Positions 11,343-22,245 of a stretch of 23,051 nucleotides of DNA are shown here, one piece after another. Source of the stretch: Saccoglossus kowalevskii (taxonomy: Eukaryota > Hemichordata > Enteropneusta > Harrimaniidae); NCBI RefSeq assembly GCF_000003605.2, contig NW_003143794.1:168845-191895 (forward strand), written 5' to 3'. Positions within the stretch are counted from its first letter, which is position 1. Each line of letters starts with the position of its first letter. A program made the translations under genes and the position numbers. The notes beneath the pieces were generated by a model, which saw nothing but the letters and a program-made list of their open reading frames with translations, was not told the DNA's origin and ran no database searches.

Positions 11343-12000
11343 CATATAAAGTCTAATGCAACAGTCGTATTATCTGGATAGAACAGCAGTACATCGCATA
11401 AGAGGCGTGGTGCGTTAATTCAATAGAACAACGTATGGTGAGTGGGTTGAATATAAATGTACAACTATTGCGTCTGTCACATTCTATTATTTTACACAAA
11501 TTAGATGCAGTTGTTATTTGGAGTGCACATTAAAATCAGAACGACAGCGATAAAGATTAAATATATTGTTTATATTAAATGTCGCGAAAGAGATTATCCA
11601 TTATGTATCTGTTCACATCTGTCTAACAATCGGATACAAAGAGAGGATTTAATTGTATTGCAAGAACCTGTTTTCCTATTAGCGTTTCCTCGTCCATATA
11701 TTGACGAATCACTTGTGATTTGACGGGACATATCGTGAATTTTATTTATATGATCAACAATTGCTATGTTTACCGCCCACGCCGATTTACCAATATAAAG
11801 AGCTGGGGTAAACATAAGCGTCTATCATGTGCGCTAAAATTCATGTGCCTGTTCTCCGAAAAAATTTCTTATCCGTGAAGTACATCTCTGTAGAATAGAC
11901 ACGATAGCTGTGTAGCTTGTTCCCAATGGTCGGTTCAGCGAGCCGTGGAACAACAAATTAATTCGAACAAATCCGATTCCCACATAGCGCAAAGTTCAAA

Positions 12001-12098
<98 letters not shown>
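12001..12098. repeat. (ATT)n microsatellite
   Basis: About 33 uninterrupted ATT units over 98 bp. Open frames of poly-isoleucine on both strands come from this tract and are artefacts. The matching place in unit 2 (about 17225-17230) has only ATTATT, so the expansion came after the duplication. Confidence 0.98.
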
Positions 12099-12099
<1 letters not shown>

Positions 12100-12700
12100 G
12101 ATGAAAAACATGTACAGCGTAGTTTGATATATTATGTTTTCATTTCTGCACAGGCTGCAGTGAACTCTCATATTACTGACATAACATGCAGCAGCTACAC
12201 CGGCATATGGTACTGTGTATTCAAGGCGACACTCAATTAAGCGTGAATCAACCATCACCCAGCATTGTCATATGTCACCGGAAGCATATTTCATAGAATG
12301 AAATATATCCGTGAATACGACGAACAAAATACATTAATTATATAAATTAAATTTACATACAGTTATGGATCACGTCGACCTGAATATGGCACAGGATATG
12401 TAGGTATTGATAAAGATAAAGTGCGTGTTTAGAACAGTCATTGACAGAATATATGCGAGAACGTCACAAAAAAGGTCATCTTACATTGAAACATTGATTT
12501 GATATTTGCGCCGACAGAACATGCCTACCCTTTTTGCTCGTATCGTTGCCAGTTGCTGGTAGCAGTGGTCCCCCTATCGTTTCATAATTCGATTCTTTTG
12601 ATCGACTCAGTTTTGTACTCGTAATTCCCGATAGGTTTCTCATAAAATTGATCTAGCGATTATACTCGTCATTGTGTGTGGTCACTACTAAATCGCTAAT

Positions 12701-12735
12701 TACGATTTACGATTTACAATTCACGATTTACGATT
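12701..12735. repeat. Seven-base tandem repeat (TACGATT)
   Basis: Five consecutive 7-bp units: TACGATT, TACGATT, TACAATT, CACGATT, TACGATT. A small local array inside unit 1. Confidence 0.85.
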
Positions 12736-14699
12736 TAATAAATTTCAATCCACGTTTGCGTAGCTCAGCTTTGCTTCACAACTATTAAAAATCAAGTAAG
12801 AATGTGTACGATTTTATTTCTACTTTACTTCAATTGAACTCAAATAAAACGCAAACATTTACAAAGTTGCAGTTAAATTGAGTTGAATTAGAGTTTAATT
12901 ATATTGCATTCCTGTGTAGGTATTCGGTATTTGACACATCAATGCATATTTTAGTATAATGATTTAATGAGGAAGTGACATATTATATGTTCTAAGGTCG
13001 TTCATATTCTAAGCAGTCCTGCGCAGCTAAACGTGACAAAGCTCACGTACATCATTCACCCACTCACAAAACTTACTCAAATTCTTTGAGAGACATAATG
13101 AATACATTGCTTATCTAAAGGATAAAATGAACAGAGTACGTGCACTATTAATCCCCTGGTTTGAGGTGACCGGGCATGTCCCATGATTGCCTCGTTGGTC
13201 GATTTTACAACTTCGGGAACCCCAACCAATTGTTCATAGCCACGAAGAGAACAAAAACACATTTTAACAATCTAACAATTGACACGGGCTTACTACTATT
13301 GTGGTCAAATGTTCTCGAATATTCTGCGCTGACTTGGCTAAAAGTTGACATACCTCACATGTTTATAATCTTATAGTATAATACAAACAAACTTTACAAA
13401 CAGTACACAAATTATATATATGTCAAATCAATTTATGAAAGGTCGTTATGTTATTTAAAAATATATATATATTGTCCATGTGTTCAAATGTATACGTTCG
13501 GCATCTGCGTTACGGCCTTAAATTATAATGAATTAAAGTTATAAATAAATCATGTTTTGATTGTCGATTGCATCTACTTGCTACAAGTACATATATTAAG
13601 CGTACTGTTTCAAGTGCATTACTCTTTTGAATTTTAATGATTGAGCCTAAAGTGATCGATGTAAGCCGTCTCCTCGCGATTACTACTATGGTGGAATGCG
13701 CAATCATGGAGGTTACCAACTAATTATATTGTTCAAGTGAACGCATGTGCAAATTATCTTGAGTTTTCCCTATTAACACGGACAACCCTAAACTAATATT
13801 ATACAATTAACTTATAATACTTTCCCAATACATGTATTTTCCTGGTTGATATTCTTCGGCTGTAGTTTTGCTATAATTTCACATTTCTCTATGTGCCAAT
13901 AATTATCTTTACGATGTTAAATTTGATCGTCTAACCGGATCAGACAACACTCTGGAAAATGAACTAGAAATTCAAAAGCTATATTCTCCATCGTCATCAA
14001 TCAATCTTCTGACACTAATCATTCATATCCCTCGATCGATTATCTTGAAATTTGGCAAATGTTACACATATTTAAATTGCATTCACAATTGCAATCATAA
14101 TTTCAGTTACATTCATGTGCTTAGAGAAATCCAGCGAAGTGGTTTTAGTATAAATTGTGTGCATATTTAGCGTAACTGTAACAAATATATCATTCGCTGA
14201 TTGCTCGGTATATTACAAATGTCGGAGATAACCAATTAGAACAAGAATTATATTTTCTGGCGCGTTATACCAATCGTCTACGTTATTAACCGTCATGGCC
14301 TCCTTTATCATATTTGCAACTAACTCTTTTAGCAATAAATTCATAAATTCACAAAAATTACCTCAAGAAAGCGGAAGTGAAGTGATTGGCAAGGTTGCAA
14401 AAAACTGGATTTGGTGAGCCGTTGTTATTTTTAATAACAACACTGGGGTAAAAGAATTAATACTGGGCTGAAAGATGTCGCTTGGCACAATATTTCAGCA
14501 CTCAACAAACAACAGGGCACATCGGGTATCATAGTTGCGTATATGATAAATGTCAGTATTATTGCACGTCACGTACACGTCAGTAATTATTCAATTCACT
14601 GTCGTAGGAGATTGGACACGTACGTAATATAACGTATTTATTCGATTTCATAAATGAGTATAACAATTATATTAACTAACTAGCATGTCCTTCAATACA

Positions 14700-15124
14700 T
14701 TAAAGGCCCAGGTATACTATAAATACGCTCCTAAACAATAGGGATTATTTCCTTGCTTGTCACGCTGTAGTAAACAGCTCCAGTCAAGCTCCGGTAAAAA
14801 CGTGTTTTTTCAAACTTACATGTCTATTATGTCGTGCCAAAGTGGATGCATGTGACTATGAATATCACAGCAGTGACTGTGTGTAGTATTTATGACAATA
14901 AATAGTGTACGAGCTGAGATTTTGGCGGATAAAAGTAAAAAAACATGAACCGGGGAAAGGGATGCGCGACTAATCTTGAATAATTACTACTGTCAATCAA
15001 AGTCACGTGATGTTGGACGCTGAAACAGGATGCGTCTTAGGCTATGCAAGTGATTAACACCATGCATTAGAATAGCCACACCTCCAATTCACACTTGCCC
15101 CGGGCAAGTGAATTGGGCCTTTAA
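14700..15124. mobile_element. Non-autonomous DNA transposon (MITE) in a TTAA target
   Basis: A perfect 13-bp inverted pair, CATTAAAGGCCCA at 14698-14710 and TGGGCCTTTAATG at 15114-15126, brackets 417 bp of non-coding sequence. It is best read as a TTAA target duplication (14700-14703 and 15121-15124) around an element with termini AGGCCCA...TGGGCCT. TTAA targets are used by the piggyBac and Kolobok superfamilies; I cannot choose between them. There is no transposase frame inside. A strong hairpin lies at the right end. The element sits in unit 1 of the duplication, and the aligned part of unit 2 (about 20680-20722) lacks it, which fits an insertion after duplication. Confidence 0.75.
15084..15116. 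repeat. Hairpin in the right end of the MITE
   Basis: Arms CCAATTC...ACTTGCCC and GGGCAAGT...GAATTGG pair around a single C, with a two-base bulge (AC) on the left arm. All 15 arm bases are complementary. It overlaps the right terminal repeat and probably belongs to the subterminal structure of the element. Confidence 0.85.
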
Positions 15125-15260
15125 TGAGTATATTGACAAATGAGAAAATTTCTCAGGCAGCTACATACAACACCGTCATTGTCAATTAAACACCAATTAA
15201 ATTAATTCGCATTCTTGTTTCACGAAGGTTAAAATCGAAGGTTGTTACTAGGACAACTAT

Positions 15261-16132
15261 GTTCTTATAAACAATATAAATATAATATGTTATAATCAAG
15301 CAACTTTCGGGCATTAGTATTATTCTTACAATAACTCGCATATATGAGGTAAACCGGGTTCCAATCATACTGAATATGAAATTTTAAAAATAGAATCGGA
15401 TTTAGATAATATGTGTTTTAAATTTACATGATTTGTTTTTGTAATTATATGTAGGTCGTTAGGTCGGTAATAGCTACTTCGATTTTAACCCTTTTAAAGT
15501 GAATAATCTCCATCCATGTTGTCTACGTATTGTGTTTTATGTGTATCGTTCGCTATGCAAGAGCGTGTCAGTGACAACTCTAGTTTTCTGCACTGTCTAT
15601 TGAACTATATAGTGCAAAGTATAATTTAACCATTTTCATAATTCACTAATGACAAATAACCAAAGTTATACCAATATTATTGTTTCAGTATCCATTGAGA
15701 ATGGTGTGATTAACCATTACCACACTATAAGACTTAACTATAAGACAAAGCAGATATTTTATTTTTACAAATCCACTACTTTAACACTGTAACGTTGTTG
15801 TGACCTGTTGAACAACATGACTCGATCCGGAACCTAGTTTGTATAACATAAGACAGTTTACAATGATGCAACATACTGTTTCATATGCAAATGAAATATA
15901 TGTACATAAGATGTCCTTGCTGAGATGGAACTGAACAATACTTGCGATCACTAATCATCGTTCATTTTTGGGATTCCATTTAGAACTCGTATAAATCACA
16001 GTAATTGAATCGTTTATAGTGATTTGAGTTGTATCGTGAACATTAACGAACTAAAATGTATCTTTATTTCAGGCAGAACTGTTTCAGTTACTTGTTGATG
16101 TAATCTATGCTGAACACGTATCTGATGTTGGG
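15261..16132. other. Spacer between the duplicated units
   Basis: No gene or repeat was recognised. One unit must end and the other begin within or near this stretch, but I could not place the junction by eye. Confidence 0.45.
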
Positions 16133-17429
16133 CATGTATAGTCTAGCGCAACAGTTGTAAGATCGAAAAGATATAGCAGTATATGTGACATATTCGCGCG
16201 CTTGCTATCTATTCAACAAAATATATATATATATGTCGATTAGGCAATTGCGTCTGTCACATTATATTATTTTACAGATGTTAGATGCCTTTGGAATTCA
16301 GAAACAGACAACCCACTCATCGTATCTATAATGGGGTATTAAAGATGTCAATCATGTTGCAGAGAGTGTGTATCCGGATCAAACAAAACGACAGCACGAC
16401 AGGATAAGTGTGTAACACATTGGTTGTATTGTTCTCTCAGATCAGAGAATTCACTAATCACCCAGAATGCGTCATTTGTACACATCTGTGTAACAAGCGT
16501 ATATATATATATATTTTGTTCGTTGAAACGAATAGTTCACCCGGAGTTTGACAATCACTGCTCTTTTGAAATTAAATTAGTAAGCGAGTAAATAACCTGC
16601 ATTTCCAGTAGAGTGATCTCAACCTTATAATGACTTCGTAAAATAATATTGCGAGTCACTTGTTGCTTTGGCGGCATCGTATTGTGATTGACACGTGCAT
16701 AGCCATCAAACACTGGGTGTAGGTAATTGCCGTTTATACTGACATATTCCTGCCAATTTACTTCAAAGTAAAACTGATGTAATCATGGCAGGTTTGCAGC
16801 GCGCAAAAAATATTCAATGGCGAACATCGTGATTTAATTAATCAGTTTATTGAGCATATTACGAGGTGAGCTGAACAAAATTTCCGTCATTTTTTTTTGT
16901 CAGTAAAGTATATTTCTGAAAAAACAAATTATGAGGTAAACGGCCAGATTTGTTTTGCATAATACTGGCAACAATGGCACCGTCCACGTATCGATCGGAG
17001 AACTCCCATTCCCCGACTCGTGCTTGTTATTATTGCAATATATGCTGGTGTATCTTGCCTGCGGTATATTTTCCCTGCCACACAAGTCAGTATAAGTATG
17101 TTTACTGTATGTTTGCAAATATACACCGATTCATTGTTATTGAGAAGTACACCAAATCACCGGACGCTCGTTTGCCTTATCGACAGAGCAGCGAAACACA
17201 ATATATTCATGACCGGAAAGTGTAATTATTAAGAGGAGAAAAAACAAACATGTTTACGTGGTTTAATATCATATGTTTTTATTTTTGCACAGGCTGCAGT
17301 GATCACTCATATTACTGACATATCGTGTATAATATTATACTCTATTACACGCTATTTCCTGTCCTTTGTTTTGGAAACCATTATAGGTGTGTAGTGAGAT
17401 ACGAATAGGTCTGTTTACAATGGCAAAGA

Positions 17430-17450
17430 TTTTTTTTTTTTTTTTTTTTT
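17430..17450. repeat. Poly(T) tract
   Basis: Twenty-one T in a row on the plus strand. It could be a retroposed poly(A) tail on the minus strand, but no retroposed body was identified beside it. Confidence 0.9.
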
Positions 17451-17816
17451 GCCGTGATTGAAAGGTCCAATTTCGAGTATTACGTATTTATACTTCACGT
17501 AATATGCCTTTAATTAAATAATTGTTAATGGCAATATTTGTAATTGTAAATACGTGTTTAGAACTGTCGTCATCAAAACATGCAATTCATCAGTACATTT
17601 ACAAGAACAGCACAGAAATGTTACTTACTCGACGCGTACGGTGACGCTTATAATGAATATCGTTACGTTTAACTTAACATATCAAAGGTGAAAGTTGGCA
17701 CTGATACTTCTAAATTCGCCCTGGATTGGACTCTAAAATCGGAGGTCCTAGATGATACTGACCCTACCAATAAAGATTGAACACACGTGATCAAGGTTTA
17801 TGATCTTATTTAAAAA

Positions 17817-17841
17817 AATCCAATCCATCCAATCCAATCCA
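17817..17841. repeat. AATCC tandem repeat
   Basis: A few consecutive AATCC units (one shortened to ATCC). The phase also spells repeated CCAAT, but with no promoter context I treat it as a simple repeat. Confidence 0.75.
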
Positions 17842-18703
17842 TGAATATTTTACACAAATGTCAAATATGTTATACATGTCATATTAATTCATCAACTTAA
17901 AAGACCATTCAACCGCACTGTATATTTGACAAACAAAAAAGTATGCATATTCTATACATTTAGTAGCACTCTTCCAATCGACATCGTTTCACTGCAATTT
18001 AAAATTGATTGATGATATAAATCAAGTTTCGATTTTCGATGTTATATTCCTTCTATATTCATGTCTATTTCAAGCGTACCTTTTTTGGCTCCAGATAACA
18101 TTATAGAATATTAGATATATATATAATTCTATATTCTTAGAAAAGATCAGAGCTCTATTATAAATGAAGCATACTTAAAACAGTGGTCAAAATCGACAAG
18201 CCGTACTATTATGATAAATTAATTTGCATATTTGCATTTAATCATCCTACATTCAAGTATGAAATACATCTATGCAGCAACTACGCTATGTCTCTATCAA
18301 TATGCAAATTAGTGTATATCTTGTATATTCTGCAATCAAAATTGTCAATCCAATGAGGTCACTTATCATCAGTTTCCTTTAATTTTTCGGAGATTGTAGA
18401 TGTTAGATATATGAATAAACAGTCTAACCGATTTGTGGTGAATTTACTCACCTGAATATAAAAATGAACAACATATTTTGGCGGAAACACAAAAATAAAC
18501 ATTGAAAACAAAATTAGTAAAATCGCTGTTATGCTTCTCGTGATTTATTTTACATTTTGTAAGTAAAATAAAAAGTCACGTGACCATGCGGAGTAATAAT
18601 TAGTGTGAATTGTGAGCTTTCATAAAATATATGGTTTCATATTAAAATAATTAGCATGAATTTTATTTCCTGAAAACGTCATCATTGAGTGCATTGCGTA
18701 AAG

Positions 18704-19114
18704 GGTAATGCGCGAGTGGAGTGCATTTGTTCACATATTCAACCAACAGAAACGTTGCAATTACGTCTAGTACCATAGCCACAAATGTTGGTACTTTTTT
18801 TTCAAAAATATGAAATACACAGGCAGTCACGGTATCTTAAATGGACACGATTGTTGATGTTGTATCCTTATGGCGGGTGGACAGACTGCTCCAAAGGAAT
18901 GCACCGCACTGGGACAATCGGTAAGAGAATGTGCCATGAAAACAAGGAGTTAATTCACGCGCAGTGTTGCAATGATAAGAACGGCTATGGGGACGCTAAA
19001 TAAATGATAATGCACGAGTGAAGTACACTCGTTCACATATTTGACCGATACAAAGGACGTAGGCTCGAGTGGAGGTCAAATATGTGAACAGATGCACGAC
19101 ACGAGTGCATTATC
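18704..19114. mobile_element. Foldback / MITE-like element with repeated terminal arms
   Basis: Three related 41-bp arms are present. The arm at 19006-19046 and the arm at 19074-19114 are inverted to each other with a 27-bp loop. They agree at 33 of 41 positions, including GATAATGCAC at the outer end and GTTCACATATTTGACC at the inner end. A third arm at 18704-18744 (GGTAATGCGC ... TTCACATATTCAACC) lies in the same orientation as the 19006 arm. The unit may be a 109-bp foldback at 19006-19114, or a 411-bp element at 18704-19114 that took a second arm internally. A 72-codon plus-strand frame (18785-19003) lies between the arms, with no recognised domain. The region appears to be absent from unit 1. 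Confidence 0.6.
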
Positions 19115-19640
19115 TAATTTACAGTACGTCAACCACCTCTGGAGTTTGTACTGGCCAATCACGTGTAACTGATTGGGCTTGGGGATTTGTTTCCAATTTC
19201 ACTTTTACATATTAAATATACACTTGAACGCCAGTTTCCGATCCCTGACATCAAATTTCTGTTAGATCAAATGACAAAATATATTACTTTTCGAGCTTGC
19301 GGATGCAAGCTCAAACCTAAGCCGGGTAGTTGCGATATTTTCAATAAATATATGGAAAACAGTCAAGAGTGTGTGCGTGCAATATCTAGAGAAAACAATG
19401 AGTTACATCGCGTGCAGTAATTTAACGGTATTTAAGGGCCTGTTTGGGATCGAGGTTTGAGTAAGCGCCCAAGGCCCGTGCGTGGAGCCGAGGATGTTAA
19501 GTAGAACCGAGACCAGACACAGACCGTTAACTACCGTTAGCGTCCGAGTTACATTATTTGAATATAACAATACTGCGAGTTTATGCGATTTTCTGCAGGC
19601 CCATAGCGGATTGTGTGCTACCATAACGTACGTGTGTTAC
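19115..19640. other. Less AT-rich stretch beside the foldback, possible transposon relic
   Basis: This region is richer in G and C than its surroundings. It contains a plus-strand open frame (19187-19420, with no ATG start) with a cysteine-containing segment, CGCKLKPKPGSC, followed by RENNELHRVQ. A similar stretch, ENKELIHAQ, is encoded in the frame at 18785-19003. I recognise no family. It falls within the roughly 1.2 kb that unit 2 has in excess of unit 1. Confidence 0.3.
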
Positions 19641-20589
19641 GTGTCTCTATTTGTATAGAAGGATAATGAACCAATGACCTGTAGAAACCACATCTGATTT
19701 ACGTACTAGGTATCATAGTGAACTACGTGTTGCATTCAACCGTAAATCACACGTTTAGCTAATTCAGTGGAATTACCATTCATCTACACAGCTTGCCGGG
19801 CTGGAAATGTTTGGCTCCAATTGAGAGTGATGCTGTGAATACATGTCTCATTTATAATTAGTGAGGGGTAACTTATGCTCTCCACTTGAATCATGTGACA
19901 ACTGCCTCGTAATGAAAAACAGTTTTTTGAGAACAAAAACACTAATAAACGGATTCTGTTAAGATCAAAGAATAAGTACTTTCCTAGTTAATTATAGCGG
20001 AAATGACCTGCCATCGATATTAGTGCACTGTTAGAACAATAGCAAAGAGCACAAAGTAGTATTATTGCATTAATCGACGCTGTCCTAGCGGCTAATGTTC
20101 CGATAAGCACATTCACGTGCGTTTTCTTAATCAACAAGACTGTCTTCCACTATAAATTAAGAAGTATATTTTCCCCCTTGTATTTCACAAAGTCGATATT
20201 GATATTGTAGTTTTGTGATTCGTCCATAGTTTGGTATACTTTAACCAATCATCATAAACTGCACACGTTCGAGCAATATATTCTACTGCGACGAAATCGA
20301 CGTGATCCCAGTCGTTATCAATCATACCTACTTCAATACTAGTCATCCACGTACATTCATTTTATCGATTATCTTCTATTTGGGCAAATGGTGCCTGTGG
20401 TGTGCCATTAACGATTTCAGTGAACCACTGACCTAGTAACACATGTATTTCAATTGCATTTCAAGCCACGACTTTGTACTATGAGAAATCATTTTATATA
20501 TATATAAATGATGTGCTTTTGAACATTTCTGTATCATTGAACGACACGAATGTACATCTAATTGCGATTTGATTTACTGCCCGGGGTAT

Positions 20590-20601
20590 TGTACATGTAC
20601 A
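20590..20601. repeat. 12-bp perfect palindrome
   Basis: TGTACATGTACA, self-complementary over its full length. It could be chance in AT-rich DNA. Confidence 0.7.
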
Positions 20602-20850
20602 CAATAAGCCACCTTAACTAAACGAACATAATTTGACTTTATTTGATTTTACAAATAAATTTAAGAAATATATTAACTAGTTCCGCGTGTTATTGAATGA
20701 AGACAATTGCATGGGCCATGCCAATTAAACACCAATTAAAGCCCTTCACGTTCTCATTTCACTGATATGTTCGAGGTCGATGTTAACAAAACTCTGCTAT
20801 AGAGTTATATTGGGCGATGTATAACCAATAGGATACTCACAAAATGAAAC

Positions 20851-22104
20851 ATACACAGAAAGTTGACAGAGGTCTGCCGCCCGATCTTAAAACACCAACC
20901 TGATTTTTGGACAATTTCGTTCTAAAAAAAATTAACAAAAACGTTCTGTTTTGTGTAAATTACGTTTTTTGCATGAAAATTTCATCTTAGAGTATAGGAA
21001 GTATATTTGAGTCACGTACAAGCCCGACTATGTTCCACTGGGTGTTGCTAATTGATTTCGACTAATTCCCCGTTTAGCTTCGTTATCTAATTCTCTGATA
21101 CATTTTAGCGAGATAACAACTGTTCTACATTTCAAAGAAACATATATTTATAAAAGTGAAATATTGACACAATTGTGTCATATCATGTACGTAATTATGT
21201 TGGCAAATTGTTATGCATATTTATAAATTACGTTTCTGAAATGCAGTTCCCGATTAAGGCTATTATCGCCATTTTCTTTTGTCATCAAAAAATGTACATC
21301 CTAATTGTTTATCACAAGAAAGACTCCAATAAACAGCCGCTGAACTGAGTTTATATTCTTATCAAGAACATCATAGAAATTTGGGAGAAATTCGGTGTTT
21401 CTGGCTTTGACGTTTTTTTGTTTGTTTTTGTTTTCGTTTGGAAACTCATTAACAGGCGAAGTAGGTAGTGGGAATTGCGAAGTCAGTTATATGAGATTTA
21501 TAATATTGTAAAACATATTGAAGAGTTGCCCTTATAATACAGAAGTCACTGAAATCCACGTTCCAGACGTATAAAGGTTATGCAGCACATGCGCACATCA
21601 TTGTGTGGCGTCAGCTGCAAATAATCAGCTGGTTGGCGCGCTGTATGCTATTTTCGGTAACGTATTATATTACGCGTTTGGACTTTTACGTGATGTTTTT
21701 GACAGGGCATCTTTAGATAACCGAGTATCGCAATATATATATAATCATTCTGGATGTGTGCTTCTTTTCCTGGCGTATGCCGCTTCCCACCCGTTGTAGA
21801 CTACAGGCGAATGGCGCCCGTTTGCTGATACTAGTGCTCAAATTATTGCAAGGTCGTTGTATTTTGTTTTTAAATGTAAGGTATGTATTTTATTTATGTA
21901 TATACATGAATAAATAATCATATTTTTGTTTGTTTTCTTGTCTGGCAAAGATGCAATGGTGTGTGAAAATAGTTTCTCTGGTAGGACGCGAATATGTCTG
22001 AAAACGCAGTTGCGCTTCTTAACATTATATCGCACATTTGGCGGACCATTTGTGTTTTGAAGTGTCAATTAACTTAGCAAAATATGAGGATGCATTATGA
22101 ATCA
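20851..22104. other. Non-coding stretch right of the duplication
   Basis: Nothing recognised with confidence. A less AT-rich patch at 21560-21800 contains a plus-strand open frame to a stop at 21797-21799 without an ATG start; see findings. Confidence 0.4.
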
Positions 22105-22115
22105 AAAATGGCGGC
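22105..22115 (+). promoter_or_regulatory. YY1-like motif over an ATG
   Basis: AAAATGGCGGC differs by one base from the YY1 consensus AAGATGGCGGC. In animal genes this motif often sits just downstream of the transcription start and can overlap the start codon. It stands out from the surrounding AT-rich sequence and is directly followed by GCC. No TATA or initiator element was identified. Confidence 0.35.
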
Positions 22116-22245
22116 GCCAAAAACGAAACGTTTAAAAGTGTGTTTTGTTGTGAAATATACAACTTGCCAACTTGACTGGGACAACTTGACTGATCGCATA
22201 TTTGTAATCAGTGCCCGAAAGAACCCTAATAATGAATATATTTAA
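22108..22245 (+). CDS. Short open frame, possible first exon or chance ORF
   Basis: I do not recognise this gene. The frame opens with ATG inside the YY1-like motif and encodes 45 residues beginning MAAPKTKRLK, closing at TAA. The first ten residues are Ala- and Lys-rich, as is common at animal N termini; there is no signal peptide and no known motif. If real it might be the first exon of a plus-strand gene continuing right of the window. Donor-like GT sites lie inside it (GTGTGT after the tenth codon, GTAATC at 22204), so the coding part could be shorter. A chance frame is about as likely. Confidence 0.2.
   Translation: MAAPKTKRLKVCFVVKYTTCQLDWDNLTDRIFVISARKNPNNEYI

Larger units (their letters stand above)
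11343..15260. repeat. Duplicated segment, unit 1 (partner at about 16133-20850)
   Basis: Blocks shared with unit 2 occur in the same order and orientation. They are 11343-11365 with 16133-16155 (19 of 23), 11467-11508 with 16247-16288 (38 of 42), 12122-12183 with 17261-17322 (55 of 62), 12424-12439 with 17553-17568 (15 of 16), 14035-14083 with 20364-20461 (gapped), 14640-14682 with 20641-20680, and 15183-15201 with 20722-20740 (19 of 19). Sequence between blocks is diverged or unalignable by eye, which points to an old tandem duplication or two copies of one long element. No transposase or other protein is recognisable inside. The outer edges are approximate. Confidence 0.75.
16133..20850. 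repeat. Duplicated segment, unit 2 (partner at about 11343-15260)
   Basis: Collinear partner of unit 1. The distance between paired blocks rises from about 4.8 kb at the left to 5.1 kb (12424/17553) and 6.3 kb (14035/20364), then falls to about 5.5 kb (15183/20722). The rise means unit 2 gained about 1.2 kb, which fits the transposon-like material around 18.6-19.6 kb. The fall is largely explained by the 417-bp MITE in unit 1. Short (TA)n tracts at about 16220-16234 and 16500-16514 are private to this copy. No conserved protein is visible. Confidence 0.75.

Noticed and set aside
11935-12258. Poly-isoleucine open frames on both strands
   Set aside because: Produced by the (ATT)n microsatellite.
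15186-15368. 60-codon minus-strand open frame in unit 1
   Set aside because: It covers the CAATTAAACACCAATTAAA block shared with unit 2, and nothing in its translation resembles a known protein; I saw no sign of codon-level conservation in the copy.
18440-18500. Very strong minus-strand splice donor (TTCAG|GTGAGT) as a globin exon 1 end
   Set aside because: The phase fits and the last residues are hydrophobic, but the frame is TTT-rich low complexity, has no Trp, and stops about 24 codons upstream without a convincing acceptor.
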